A stretch of 64,000 nucleotides of DNA, from positions 31,340 through 95,339 of the forward strand of contig JAPPJZ010000009.1 in the NCBI GenBank assembly GCA_028874365.1. The letters run 5' to 3'. The position numbers were made by a program, and so were the translations under genes. Shown piece by piece: positions 25,397 to 34,603 of this stretch. Origin of the DNA: Chloroflexota bacterium (GTDB lineage: Bacteria > Chloroflexota > Dehalococcoidia > Bin125). The first letter of the stretch is position 1. Each line of letters begins with the position of its first letter. The notes below the pieces were generated by a model. That model made no database searches. It worked only from the letters and a program-made list of their open reading frames with translations, and was not told where the DNA came from.

Positions 25397-26280
25397 CGAC
25401 CGAGACCGCGTCCATTGACCTGCGGATGAGCCCGGATGTGGGGCACTACACGATCGCCAGGTCCTTCGAGGTGACCGCGCGCTCAATCACCGCATTCGCC
25501 GGTGGTGTCAACGACTTCAATCCTGTCTACTTCGAGGACGACCGTCCGGGCGGGCTGGTCGCGCATCCCGGCATGGTCTTTAGCTGGCAATGGAACAGCC
25601 GCTTTACACCGGACGTTGAGTATCCGCTGGAGCTCGTCCGACGCGGGGTCCACGCCTGGGTCGACGTCCAGTTCGAACGACACGCTCGTGAGGGCGACAT
25701 CATCACCAGCCAGGGCCAGAGCGTCGCGGTCAAGCAGGTCAAGCCCGGTGTGTTGAGCGCACAGCGCTTCACGTTTCGTGATAGCCAGGGTGACACCGTC
25801 GCCATCATGGATACAGGTGGTATCACCCGCGGGGCCGAGCTGGACGGTGAAGACGCCGAACTTGCGGCCGCCCCTCCTCTGCCGCAGTGCTCAACCGACA
25901 GCAGCGAGCCGGTATGGTCGACCACATTCCCGATCGACCCGCAAGCGCCGCATGTTTACACGGAGTGCGCAGACATTTGGAATCCGATTCACACCGAGCG
26001 CAAGGTCGCCCTGGCCGCGGGCCTGCCCGACATCATCCTGCACGGCTCCGCCAACATCTTGATCGCGCTACGTGAGGTGATCAACCGCGCTCTTGATGGC
26101 GACCCGACCCGGGTCAGCCGCTTCGCCGGTCAGTTCCGGGGGATGGTGATTCCCGGGAGGGACGTCACGGTCAACGCTCTCGAGGTCCGCGACGAGGGCG
26201 ACCGGGAGATCATCTTCTACGAGATGCGCAATCACCGGGGCGAATCGGCGATTACCAACGGCGTCGTCGTCGCTTCGTAA
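25393..26280 (+). CDS. Double-hotdog MaoC-like enoyl-CoA hydratase
   Basis: A 295-residue protein made of two hotdog halves. The C-terminal half carries the (R)-hydratase signature ADIWNPIHTERKVALAAG...ILHG, with D and H as the expected active pair. The N-terminal half has a similar but weaker FAGGVNDFNPVYFED. Such double MaoC enzymes hydrate or dehydrate acyl-CoA intermediates. It overlaps the nitroreductase gene by four bases and is the last gene of the VOC-nitroreductase-hydratase operon. The convergent enolase gene ends only five bases away. Confidence 0.8.
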   Translation: MTTETASIDLRMSPDVGHYTIARSFEVTARSITAFAGGVNDFNPVYFEDDRPGGLVAHPGMVFSWQWNSRFTPDVEYPLELVRRGVHAWVDVQFERHAREGDIITSQGQSVAVKQVKPGVLSAQRFTFRDSQGDTVAIMDTGGITRGAELDGEDAELAAAPPLPQCSTDSSEPVWSTTFPIDPQAPHVYTECADIWNPIHTERKVALAAGLPDIILHGSANILIALREVINRALDGDPTRVSRFAGQFRGMVIPGRDVTVNALEVRDEGDREIIFYEMRNHRGESAITNGVVVAS

Positions 26281-26285
26281 CACCG

Positions 26286-27401
26286 TCACTCAGCGACTGT
26301 GTAGCGCTCCAATGCCTCGGGCAGGAACTCGAAGCCCAGACCTGGCGTATTGGGCAGTACCAGCCGGCCGTCGCGGACGTCGGTCTGGCGATCGATCACG
26401 TTGCGGAAGTTGTGTACCTGATCGTCGGGGAAAAACTCGACGTAGGTCGCGTTCGGCGAGGACGCCACCAGGTGGCGGTGCAGGTCGTGGAACCAGTGCG
26501 GACAGATCGAGACCCCATACGAGGCGGCCGTGCTTGCGATCCGTCGGAACTCGGTGATTCCACCAAGGACGGCGGCGTCGGGCTGGAGAATCATCGCCGC
26601 GTCCTGGTCCATCAAGTCCTTGAAGCGCCAGCGGCCGACTTCGATCTCGCCGGTCGCCACCGGTACGCCCGTCCGCTGCGCGAGCTTGGCGTGGAGACCG
26701 ATGGCGTCGGGTGAGAACGGCTCTTCCATCCAGTAGGGGTTGGACGGCTCATACGCGGCCATGTAACGCAGCGCATCCTCGAGGTTTGACCAGGCGTTGT
26801 TGGCGTCGAGCATGATGTGGACGTCGGGCCCGACCGCTTCCCGGGCCGCCTGCATTCTCGACGCCTCCTCGCGCACCGAGAGGCGACCCACCTTGATCTT
26901 CACCGCATCGAAGCCCATCTCGACGTAGCCCAGCAACTCCTGCTGCAGACCTTCGTGTCCCTTGCCCTCGAGGTAGTAGCCGCCGGAGGCGTAGGCCGGG
27001 ACCGTGTCCTCGTAGTAGCCGCCGAGCAGTTTGTAGAGAGGCAGACCCGCCGCCTTGGCATTGTGATCCCAGAGCGCGATGTCCAGCATCGATAATGCGC
27101 GGATCGTCGAGCCCGCGCGTCCGTGCAGCAACGACTCCTGGTACATCTCGGCCCAGAGACCCTCGACCCGGAACGGGTCCTGGCCGATCAGCAATGGAGC
27201 GAACAGGTTGTCGATGGCCGAGGTGACCAACTGCCCGTTGGAGTTGCCCGCATAGCAGAAGCCGATCCCCGTGTTGCCGTCGTCGCACTCGACTTCGACC
27301 ACCGGATGGTCTCGGTGGTAGACGGTGCGGTTGGAGAACGAGGTTGGATTGTCGAGCGGAATCCGAAGCATGCGCGCGCGAACCGCGGTGATCCTGGTCA
27401 T
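26286..27401 (-). CDS. Mandelate racemase/muconate lactonizing-type dehydratase
   Basis: A 371-residue enolase-superfamily member of the mandelate racemase/MLE group. The base pair is K-x-K in DAVKIKVGRL; metal ligands fall in MLDANNAW, YWMEEPFSPD and VATGEIEVG; and a His occurs in CPHWFHDLHRH. The reaction is removal of a proton next to a carboxylate followed by dehydration or isomerisation of an acid sugar or similar. It is the last gene of ABC module A (64 bases after the permease), so the imported compound is probably its substrate source. AGGAG is eight bases before the ATG. Confidence 0.85.
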   Translation of the reverse strand: MTRITAVRARMLRIPLDNPTSFSNRTVYHRDHPVVEVECDDGNTGIGFCYAGNSNGQLVTSAIDNLFAPLLIGQDPFRVEGLWAEMYQESLLHGRAGSTIRALSMLDIALWDHNAKAAGLPLYKLLGGYYEDTVPAYASGGYYLEGKGHEGLQQELLGYVEMGFDAVKIKVGRLSVREEASRMQAAREAVGPDVHIMLDANNAWSNLEDALRYMAAYEPSNPYWMEEPFSPDAIGLHAKLAQRTGVPVATGEIEVGRWRFKDLMDQDAAMILQPDAAVLGGITEFRRIASTAASYGVSICPHWFHDLHRHLVASSPNATYVEFFPDDQVHNFRNVIDRQTDVRDGRLVLPNTPGLGFEFLPEALERYTVAE

Positions 27402-27465
27402 CGAGGTGCTCCTTGAACAAATCGAGGCGGCGCTTCGATGCTATCGCGGCTGGGTGTTCCGCCGT

Positions 27466-28365
27466 TCAACGAACGTTGCGTAAGCGAGGATCGAGTGTGT
27501 CTCGTAACCAGTCGCCCATCAGGTTGCCGGTCAGTGAGACCAACAGGATGGCAATGCCCGGCATCCAGATTGGCCACCAGGCAATCGTCATGAAGTTGCG
27601 TCCTTCGGAAATCATCGCGCCCCAGGACGGGGTCCCGGGCGCGACGCCGATGTTGAGGAAGCTGAGCGCAGCTTCGATCAGGATCACGGCGGGCACGTCG
27701 AGCGTGGCCATGATCACGATCGTGTTCACGATGTTGGGTAGGACGTGGCGGAAGAGGATGCGCCTGTCGGTGGCGCCGCTGGCCCGTGCGGCGACGACAA
27801 ACTCTTGCTCGCGCAGCGAGAGCACATCGGCCCGGACCAGTCGGGCGTAGCCGGACCAACTGAAAATGATGATGATGACGATCACGTTGAGCAAGCTGCG
27901 GCCAAAGACCACTGAAATCAGCAGGGCGAACAGCAGCGCCGGGAGCGCCAACTGCATGTCCACGAGGCGCATTAGGAGTCGGTCCCACCAGCCGACACGC
28001 CAGCCGGCGAGCAGGCCAATCAGGGTCCCGATCAGCGCTGAAGCGGGGATACACGTCACCACGACAAGCAGAGATACGCGAGCGCCATACATGACCCGCG
28101 AGAGGATGTCGCGGCCCAGGTTGTCGGTGCCAAGCGGATGCGCCCAGCTGCCGCCCTCCTGAACCACCGGAGGGGTGAGGCGCCGGATCAGGACGATTTC
28201 TTCGGGGTCGTATGCCGACAACAGGTCGGCAAAGATTCCGGCGACCAGGAAGACTCCAAGGATGATCAGTGCCGGGCTGAGTAACAGCAGCCGCTGCCAT
28301 GACACACCGATTCGGAAGCTGCGGAGGATGGTCTCGGCGGCAGGCGCAGCCACCTGGGTCGACAT
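27466..28365 (-). CDS. ABC importer permease, DppC type (module A)
   Basis: A 299-residue inner-membrane permease of the peptide/nickel family, with about six helices and the ATPase-docking loop ARASGATDRRILFRHVLPN. Its ATG overlaps the stop of the DppB-type gene by one base (TAATG), so it is co-translated. With that gene it forms the membrane channel for the binding protein at 29334. No ATPase gene is next to it. It has the long N-terminal cytoplasmic or leader segment common to DppC. The substrate is unknown. Confidence 0.9.
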   Translation of the reverse strand: MSTQVAAPAAETILRSFRIGVSWQRLLLLSPALIILGVFLVAGIFADLLSAYDPEEIVLIRRLTPPVVQEGGSWAHPLGTDNLGRDILSRVMYGARVSLLVVVTCIPASALIGTLIGLLAGWRVGWWDRLLMRLVDMQLALPALLFALLISVVFGRSLLNVIVIIIIFSWSGYARLVRADVLSLREQEFVVAARASGATDRRILFRHVLPNIVNTIVIMATLDVPAVILIEAALSFLNIGVAPGTPSWGAMISEGRNFMTIAWWPIWMPGIAILLVSLTGNLMGDWLRDTLDPRLRNVR

Positions 28366-29303
28366 TACCGAGCCCCCGCCCGAATACGGGGATCAATGAT
28401 CGGATAGGAGATATCGACCAGGATGTTGGCGACGACGATGCTGGTCGAGATGACGAGGATCGCGGCAATGAGAACTGGGAAGTCGCCCACGGTGATCGTG
28501 TGCAGCATCAGCCGCCCGATGCCGGGCCAGGCGAAGACCTGTTCGACGATGATCGTGCCTGCGATCAGGTATCCGACTTGAATTCCGAGGATGGTTGCGA
28601 CCGGTAACAGGGCGTGCCGCAGGGCGTGACGCCAGATGATCGTCGACTCGCGCAGGCCCTTCGCTCGCGCGGTGCGGACGAAATCGGTGTTCATCACGTC
28701 GATCATGCCCGAGCGTGTCAGACGCATCGAGACAGCCGAGGACAACAAGCCTAGGGTGATCGTGGGCAAGACGATGTGCTCAACCCCGCCGCTGCCGCCG
28801 GTCGGCATGAGATCGAGCTGGACGGAGAAGAAAAAGATCAGCATCAAGCCCAACCAGAAGTTGGGCGTGGCCTGGCCGAGCACGGCCAGCAGCCGTGCCA
28901 ACCAGTCCGTTGGCGACGCTCGTCTGAGCGCGGCGATGATCCCTAACGGGATGCCCAGGACCATCGAGAAGACCAGCGCCGCGGCGCCAAGCTGTAAGGT
29001 CTTCGACGCGCGGCTGCCAACCTCACTCAACGCTGGGCGCGCGCTGATGAAGGAATTGCCCAGGTCCAGCTGCACCGCGTCGATCAGGAAGTTGACGTAC
29101 TGGATGCCAATCGGCCCGCTGAGACCGAGTTGCTCCTTTAGCAGTTCCTTCTCTTCCGCGGTGGTTTCATCGGTGGTCAGGTACTCGACCGGGTTGCGCG
29201 CCAGTCGCGAGACCAGGAACACGATCGAGACGACCAGGAACACGACGAGGATCCCCTGCAGGAGGCGCGAAATGAGGATCGCCGAGATGCTCTGCGCACC
29301 CAT
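28365..29303 (-). CDS. ABC importer permease, DppB type (module A)
   Basis: A 312-residue permease of the DppB branch. It has an N-terminal helix, a large extracytoplasmic loop (residues about 30-100), the EAA docking loop TARAKGLRESTIIWRHALRHALLPV and the terminal YPIIDPRIRAG tail. AGGAAGG sits about seven bases before the ATG, and only 30 bases separate it from the binding-protein gene. It pairs with the DppC gene that overlaps its stop. Confidence 0.9.
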   Translation of the reverse strand: MGAQSISAILISRLLQGILVVFLVVSIVFLVSRLARNPVEYLTTDETTAEEKELLKEQLGLSGPIGIQYVNFLIDAVQLDLGNSFISARPALSEVGSRASKTLQLGAAALVFSMVLGIPLGIIAALRRASPTDWLARLLAVLGQATPNFWLGLMLIFFFSVQLDLMPTGGSGGVEHIVLPTITLGLLSSAVSMRLTRSGMIDVMNTDFVRTARAKGLRESTIIWRHALRHALLPVATILGIQVGYLIAGTIIVEQVFAWPGIGRLMLHTITVGDFPVLIAAILVISTSIVVANILVDISYPIIDPRIRAGAR

Positions 29304-29333
29304 GTCCGGCCTTCCTGCAGGGGGAGGTCGAGC

Positions 29334-31229
29334 TTAGGTCACGAGGGGTCGGATGCCCCAGAGACCGCCGTAGTCTCGTGAGTTGCCTTTCATATCCCAC
29401 TCGAGGGTGTCGGACATCAGGCCGGTGCCGACGGTCTCGAAGAGGAAGAGCCACGACGCGTTGGTGTAGATCAGCTGAGCGAGCTCGTTGAGATACTGCT
29501 TTCGCTTCTCCGGGTCGAACTCGGAGCGCTGGGCTTCGACCAGCTCCTGGATGCCGGAGCCCGGGTACTCGGCGACCGACAGCGTGCCGCCTTCGGCCAC
29601 TTCAGCGTTGATCACCTGGAACGGGTCCGGCGACTGATTGGTGAAGTAGTAGTGGAGGCCGGGCACGTCGCGCTGGGCCATGCGAGCGCGGAAGTCGGGC
29701 AGCGGGTCGAGCTGGAGGTTGGTGCGAATCCCCACGACATCGAGGTACTGCTGCACCGAGAGCGCGATCTGGTCGGTCCAGGCGAAGAAGCCGGCCGTGC
29801 CGTAAAAGTCAGACTCGAACCCCTCCGGGTATCCGGCGGCGTCCAGGAGCGCGATCGACTTCTCGGGGTCGTACTCCATCGTCAGCGGACCTGATTGCTC
29901 AGGCTGCATGCCGCCGAGCTGCCGAGTTCCGATGCCGTAGGCCCGCTGCTCGCGGCCCGTCGCCAGCGTCGTGTAGATGGTCTCGACGTCGACGGCGTGG
30001 TTCATCGCCTGGCGCACGCGGATGTCGCGGTAGGCGTTTGAACCGTCCTCGAACATCGGCACCAGGGTGTTGGGGAAGATGGTGTGCGGGCAGCAGCCCG
30101 GGTCGAAGAGCACCTCGAATCCCGGCTCGTCGACGAAGTCCTGGACGAGCTCCCACTCGAGCGATGGCGCGACGTCGGCCTCGCCTGCCTGGAGGGCGGC
30201 CAGACGGGCGACCGGCTCGGGCCGGACCGATTGGACGACTTCCTTCACCCAGGGCCTGTGGATCCGAGTCAGGTTTTCGTATCCGATCGGGTAGTTGTCG
30301 TTACGAATGCTGCGCACTTCGATGTCCGGCTCGAAGTTGACCATCTGGAAGGGTCCGCTGGCCAGACCTTCGCGATTGTAGGCCTCATCGCCGATCTCTT
30401 CGATCAGGTGTTTTGGCACCAGCGGCAGCGTGGTACCGACACTGCCCGGCGCGGTGACATCTGTGTTGACGGGAAGCCGCAGGGTCAGATCATCAATGAC
30501 CTCCGCGTCTCCGTTGACGGCCGAGACGATGTACGCGATGCCCGTTTCGTAGGTCCCGCTGTCGTTGTACGCCGCGTTGCCGGCAGCGCGGTCGATTGAG
30601 AATTTCACGTCATCGGCGGTCAGCGGAGTGCCGTCGTGCCAGGCATGCCCAGGATTGACGTGCCAGATTAGGGCGGTGAAATCCTCGATCCACTCGAAAC
30701 TCCCCACGTGGGGCACGATCTCGCGGGTCACGAGGTCGTACTGCAGGAGTCGGTCGAAGTGGAGCGGACCGTTCCACTTCAGGGTGTAATTGCCCGGCGC
30801 CTGGACGTCGAGGCCGCCAACAGCGTTGGGCACGGCGGCGACAACGGTGCGTTCCCAGTCCGTCTCGCCTTCGCGTGACAGGTCAACGGCTTCCTGCTGC
30901 TGTTGCTGTTGCTGCTGCATGGCCTGTTGCTCTTGTTGCTCGGCCTGCTGCGCCTGCGCCACCGCTTGCTGCTCTTGCTGCTGTTGTTGCTGCTCAGCGG
31001 GTGCGGCTTGCTGTTGCTGCTGTTGTTGCTGTTGCTGAGCTGCCGGTTGGGCCTGCTGCTGCTGCTGCTGCTGAACCTGCGCGACGGCGTCATCGTCGTC
31101 GTCATCGTCGCCGCAGCCGACCAGGGCGAGTCCGGCTGCGCCGACTCCGGCGCGTCCCGAGGCGCGCAGGAGCGCACGTCTGCTCATCCGTGATCGGCGC
31201 ATTCGCTGCCAGTAGTTTCGTTCGGTCAT
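29334..31229 (-). CDS. Tat lipoprotein, ABC substrate-binding protein family 5 (module A)
   Basis: A 631-residue extracytoplasmic solute-binding protein. The N-terminus has the twin-arginine pattern MSRRALLRAS and a lipobox ending at C39 (ALVGC), followed by a run of Asp. Residues about 51-112 are a Gln-rich linker, then the SBP_bac_5 domain begins near 120 and runs to the end (cluster TADDVKFSIDRAAG, VRQAMNHAVDVE). It probably captures a peptide, sugar or other small ligand for the two permeases downstream. The start RNYWQRM is shared by all four intact binding proteins here. Confidence 0.9.
   Translation of the reverse strand: MTERNYWQRMRRSRMSRRALLRASGRAGVGAAGLALVGCGDDDDDDDAVAQVQQQQQQQAQPAAQQQQQQQQQQAAPAEQQQQQQEQQAVAQAQQAEQQEQQAMQQQQQQQQEAVDLSREGETDWERTVVAAVPNAVGGLDVQAPGNYTLKWNGPLHFDRLLQYDLVTREIVPHVGSFEWIEDFTALIWHVNPGHAWHDGTPLTADDVKFSIDRAAGNAAYNDSGTYETGIAYIVSAVNGDAEVIDDLTLRLPVNTDVTAPGSVGTTLPLVPKHLIEEIGDEAYNREGLASGPFQMVNFEPDIEVRSIRNDNYPIGYENLTRIHRPWVKEVVQSVRPEPVARLAALQAGEADVAPSLEWELVQDFVDEPGFEVLFDPGCCPHTIFPNTLVPMFEDGSNAYRDIRVRQAMNHAVDVETIYTTLATGREQRAYGIGTRQLGGMQPEQSGPLTMEYDPEKSIALLDAAGYPEGFESDFYGTAGFFAWTDQIALSVQQYLDVVGIRTNLQLDPLPDFRARMAQRDVPGLHYYFTNQSPDPFQVINAEVAEGGTLSVAEYPGSGIQELVEAQRSEFDPEKRKQYLNELAQLIYTNASWLFLFETVGTGLMSDTLEWDMKGNSRDYGGLWGIRPLVT
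30894..31079 (-). repeat. CAG/CAA microsatellite encoding a poly-Gln linker (module A binding protein)
   Basis: Codons 51-112 of the gene: about two thirds are Gln, broken by Ala, Glu, Pro and Met, with uninterrupted Gln runs up to ten. On the plus strand this is a (CTG/TTG)n tract. It links the lipid anchor to the binding domain. Confidence 0.85.
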
Positions 31230-31376
31230 CGGTCCGTCTCTCTAGCTTGTTGCTGGGTCTGTCGTGCGGTGGCAGCGGTCGGGACTCGCTCAATCCAACC
31301 TTTCCACTCCAACCTGCCTGCGTGGTGGCGGTTCTCGAACACGCGCCACCTGATTCGCATGCCGCGAATCTCTGGG

Positions 31377-31405
31377 AGTATGCCAACTACAAAGTGCGAT
31401 TGCAA
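31377..31405 (-). promoter_or_regulatory. Promoter of ABC module A binding protein
   Basis: On the minus strand TTGCAA is followed after 17 bases by CATACT. The leader to the ATG (31229) is about 140 bases and contains a 7-bp inverted repeat GATTCGC/GCGAATC (31352-31370) and a GGTGGCG/CGCCACC hairpin (31324-31350). The box layout is repeated before the other three complete binding-protein genes. Confidence 0.7.
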
Positions 31406-31406
31406 C

Positions 31407-31448
31407 GATCAAGGGGTTCCTTCCGGAGACGGAAGGAACCCCTTGATC
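31407..31448 (-). terminator. Perfect 19-bp hairpin after the amidohydrolase gene
   Basis: An exact inverted repeat, 19-bp stem with a 4-base loop (GAGA on the plus strand), starts 26 bases after the amidohydrolase stop on the minus strand. No T-run follows. It lies directly upstream of the module A promoter and likely isolates it from read-through. Confidence 0.6.
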
Positions 31449-31474
31449 GCCAGGGTACGAGGTCGAGTAGCGGC

Positions 31475-33262
31475 CTACGCCGTCTGCGGACCGCGCACGA
31501 GCTTGCCCGGCAGCGCACCGGTCAGCTCGTCATCCTCGAGCACAACCTCGCCGGCGCAGATCGTCGCGACGTAGCCAGTTGGACGCTGCATGAAGCGTTT
31601 CGCGTTCTCAGGTAGGTCGTAGACCATCTGCGGCGCGTCAGTGTCGAGCCGCTCGAGGTCGATCACGTTGACGTCGGCCCGCTTGCCCTCGACCAGTTCG
31701 CCCCGGTCGCGCAATCGGTACAGGTCAGCGTTGGCGCCCGACTGCTTGTGCACGATCGTTTCCAGTGGCACTCGCTCGCCACGTGTTCGGTCGCGGCCCC
31801 AATAGGCCAGATTCCAGGAGACCATGTGCGCGTCCGAGACGGCGGCCACGTGCGCGCCCGCGTCGGACAGGCCGTTGCGGGTCAGCGGGTGCATCATCAG
31901 CTCGCGCTGATAGTCGAAGTTGCCCTGCGAGTAGCCCTCTAGGTAGACCAGCAGCAGGGTTGAGCCGTCGCCGTTGGTCATCAGGTCGTAGAAGGCCTCG
32001 TCGGCAGTCAGACCTTCGCGTTCGGCGTGAGCGGCGACCGAGCGGTCGTATTCGGGCTCGTACACCGGCGGGTCACCCAGCACGTACACCGTCGCTGGAG
32101 AGCCGAGCACCAGCTCTAACAGCCCGGGCAGCAGGTTGCCCGGCGTTGTGTCGACCAAGAAGGGGTGGTCCTCGGCGTGATCGGCGTTGTTGCGCACGTC
32201 ATTCGTCAGATCCCAGTCGCTGGCCAGAATCTGGGCCTTGATCTCGGGATCGCGCATCTTCTCCAGGCGCTCGGCGAGGGGCAGATGCTCGACGAGGTCG
32301 CGGTAGGCGAAGTTGAGGGTGTACGGGTGAATCGAGCCTTCGAGATTCATCAGCAGCGTCGTGCCTCGGCCGCGGATCTGGGGGAAGATTCGCACGCCGC
32401 GCTCAGTCGCCTCTTCGACGCTCTCCAAGCCTTCCTTCCAGCCGGCTCCATTGGTAACTGAGCCTTCGCCTGACAGATAGGTGATGGTCAGTCCGTGGGT
32501 CAGAGCCATGTCCTCGACCCATTCGCGCTCGAACGGACCGACGAGCTGGAAGACGCCGCCACCGCCCTGCTCGATGCCCTCGGCCACGGCTTCAAGCTCC
32601 GGATACTGGGCCAGCGTGCCGGGAATCAGCTCGCCTTCCTTGGTCCGGTGAGCGAGGAGGCGGTTGGAGGAGAATCCAACCGCGCCGGCCTCGATACCCT
32701 CGCGTACGAGACGGCGCATGTGGGCCAGTTCATCGTCGGAGGGCTGCACGTCGTCGGCGCCGCGCGGGCCCATGACGTAGGTTCGCAGCGCGCAATGGGG
32801 GAACTGCGCAGCGATGTCCATCACGCGCGGCTTGTCGTCGATCGCGTCGAGGTACTCGGGGAACGATTCCCATTCCCAGGTGATCCCGGCCGCCATGGCG
32901 GTTGCGGGAATGTCCTCGACGGCGTCCATCAGGTCCATCAGCCACTCGCGGTCGTCTTCGCGCACCGGCGCAAAGCCGACACCACAGTTGCCCATGACGA
33001 CCGTGGTGACGCCGTTGTAGCAGGATGGGGTCATGTACGGGTCCCAGGAGACCTGGGCGTCCATGTGCGTGTGAATGTCGATCCAGCCCGGGGTGACGAG
33101 CTTGCCGGAGGCGTCGATCTCGCGACGGCCCTCAGCGACCAGGCCTTCACAGTCGCGAACGACCGCAGAAATGCGATCGCCGTCAATCGCGATGTCGCCA
33201 ACAAATTCGGGGGCCCCGGTGCCGTCGATGATTCGTCCGTTGCGGATCACGATGTCGTGCAT
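31475..33262 (-). CDS. Amidohydrolase, N-acyl-D-amino-acid deacylase-like
   Basis: A 595-residue metal-dependent hydrolase of the D-aminoacylase / amidohydrolase-3 group. The metal motif is DIHTHMDAQ, the cysteine ligand GNCGVGFAP (as in D-aminoacylase), and the late Asp SDAGAHVA. The SHH motif that D-aminoacylase uses for the second metal is not obvious, so substrate and metal count may differ. The end of the chain (QRPTGYVATICAGEVVLEDDE) is the usual beta-sandwich cap. GGAG lies eight bases before the ATG. It follows the two dehydratase paralogs on the minus strand and could be one unit with them. Confidence 0.85.
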   Translation of the reverse strand: MHDIVIRNGRIIDGTGAPEFVGDIAIDGDRISAVVRDCEGLVAEGRREIDASGKLVTPGWIDIHTHMDAQVSWDPYMTPSCYNGVTTVVMGNCGVGFAPVREDDREWLMDLMDAVEDIPATAMAAGITWEWESFPEYLDAIDDKPRVMDIAAQFPHCALRTYVMGPRGADDVQPSDDELAHMRRLVREGIEAGAVGFSSNRLLAHRTKEGELIPGTLAQYPELEAVAEGIEQGGGGVFQLVGPFEREWVEDMALTHGLTITYLSGEGSVTNGAGWKEGLESVEEATERGVRIFPQIRGRGTTLLMNLEGSIHPYTLNFAYRDLVEHLPLAERLEKMRDPEIKAQILASDWDLTNDVRNNADHAEDHPFLVDTTPGNLLPGLLELVLGSPATVYVLGDPPVYEPEYDRSVAAHAEREGLTADEAFYDLMTNGDGSTLLLVYLEGYSQGNFDYQRELMMHPLTRNGLSDAGAHVAAVSDAHMVSWNLAYWGRDRTRGERVPLETIVHKQSGANADLYRLRDRGELVEGKRADVNVIDLERLDTDAPQMVYDLPENAKRFMQRPTGYVATICAGEVVLEDDELTGALPGKLVRGPQTA

Positions 33263-33343
33263 GTGTTATCTCCACGCTCTGGTAGCCGCGCTCGTATCGC
33301 GCGATGCGGGCGTATGGTCACTGCCTGAGGATAGAGGCAACCG

Positions 33344-34576
33344 CTATCGACGGTTCGCGGTGAATCCGGGGCCGCGGCCCTTTTCCCAGACGTGTTCTCG
33401 GGCGATGTCTTCGTCGAAGTCGATGCCCCAACCGGGGCTGGTCGGCAGTTCCAGGTGACCGTCGACGATGTTCAGTGGGCCTCCACCGAGGTCGTCTTTC
33501 CACGGGACGTCGTCGATGTCGATCTCCATGATGCGGACGTTGGGGACGGTTGCGCAGAGATGCAAGGCGTGCATCGTGGCGAGATGGGAGTAGTAGTTGT
33601 GCGGGGCGCAGTTGAGTTCGTAGCTCTCGGCCAGCAGGGCCACGTCGCGGGAGCGGGCGAAGCCCTGCCAGGGGACGTCGATCATCACGTTGTCCATGGA
33701 TCGGTGGTCGAAGTAGGGTCGGTAGTCGCGAATCGTGTAGAGGTTCTCGCCAGAGGTGATGGGCACCGTGGTCTGGCGGCGCACGTCGGCCAGCGCCTCG
33801 GGCTCGTACATGTCGATTTCGACCCACATCATCTCGAGGTGTTCGAGCGCCTGGCAGATCTGTCGGGCGACCAGCGGCGTGCAGTTGAAGTTGAGGTCGA
33901 GCGCGATCTGCACGTCGGGACCGGCGCCTTTCTTCAGCGCTCCGATGTACTCGGGAACGTGGCGCAGCAGCGAGGGGACCGCGTTGCGATCGATATTGCC
34001 GACGCCGCCCCAGCCGGGCCCGTAGACGCCGGTCGGATCGCCGGGGAAGACGATGTTGGTCTTGAGCGCGTGGAAACCCTTGCCCCTGACCTCTTCGCCC
34101 AGCGCCGTGACGTCTTCCATCGTGCGCAGCGGCGGCGCGCCGACGACCCACTCGGAGCCGTTGTCCCAGAGGATCTGGTCGTAGCTTCGTGCGCGTGAGG
34201 ATCCGCAGTGGGACCAGTAGATCATTTGGCGCTCACGGGTCGGGCCGCCAAACAGGGAGTAGACGGGCACGCCCAGGGCCTTGCCCTTGATGTCCCAGAG
34301 CGCCAGCTCGACTCCGGCGATGGCCTTGGCCGCGATCCCGCCCGGTGACTGCCGCGCCAGCCGGTACATGTCCCAGTAGCGGGCCTCGACCGCCAGCGGA
34401 TCACTGCCGATCAGGATCGGTTCCATATCCGTGATCGCACCCACAATGCCGTAGGGATTGCGGCCGTCGGACATCTCTCCGTAGCCGGTGATGCCATCCG
34501 AGGTCCGCACCGCGACAAACTGCCAGGGGCGCCAGCCGGCGTCGACGACGAATGTTTCGATTTCGGTGATCCTCAT
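33344..34576 (-). CDS. Enolase-superfamily acid-sugar dehydratase, tandem copy 1
   Basis: A 410-residue mandelate racemase-type enzyme. It has the capping domain MRITEIETFVVDAGWRP, the base position FHALKTNIVF (the K-x-K is K-T-N, so one Lys is absent), metal ligands in QIALDLNFN, MWVEIDMY and ITSGENLY, and the basic His region NCAPHNYYSHLA. The conserved APHNYYSH suggests proton shuttling by His as in sugar-acid dehydratases. Its paralog lies just upstream. GGAGAG is eight bases before the ATG. The reaction is probably syn or anti elimination of water from an aldonate or related acid. Confidence 0.85.
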   Translation of the reverse strand: MRITEIETFVVDAGWRPWQFVAVRTSDGITGYGEMSDGRNPYGIVGAITDMEPILIGSDPLAVEARYWDMYRLARQSPGGIAAKAIAGVELALWDIKGKALGVPVYSLFGGPTRERQMIYWSHCGSSRARSYDQILWDNGSEWVVGAPPLRTMEDVTALGEEVRGKGFHALKTNIVFPGDPTGVYGPGWGGVGNIDRNAVPSLLRHVPEYIGALKKGAGPDVQIALDLNFNCTPLVARQICQALEHLEMMWVEIDMYEPEALADVRRQTTVPITSGENLYTIRDYRPYFDHRSMDNVMIDVPWQGFARSRDVALLAESYELNCAPHNYYSHLATMHALHLCATVPNVRIMEIDIDDVPWKDDLGGGPLNIVDGHLELPTSPGWGIDFDEDIAREHVWEKGRGPGFTANRR

Positions 34577-34603
34577 AGATCGCTCTCCATGGTTGACTCG
34601 CGG

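Noticed and set aside
30894..31079. CTG/TTG repeat tract as a CRISPR-like or non-coding repeat
   Set aside because: It is a triplet repeat in frame with a binding protein and encodes the Gln linker. There are no spacers or fixed repeat units.
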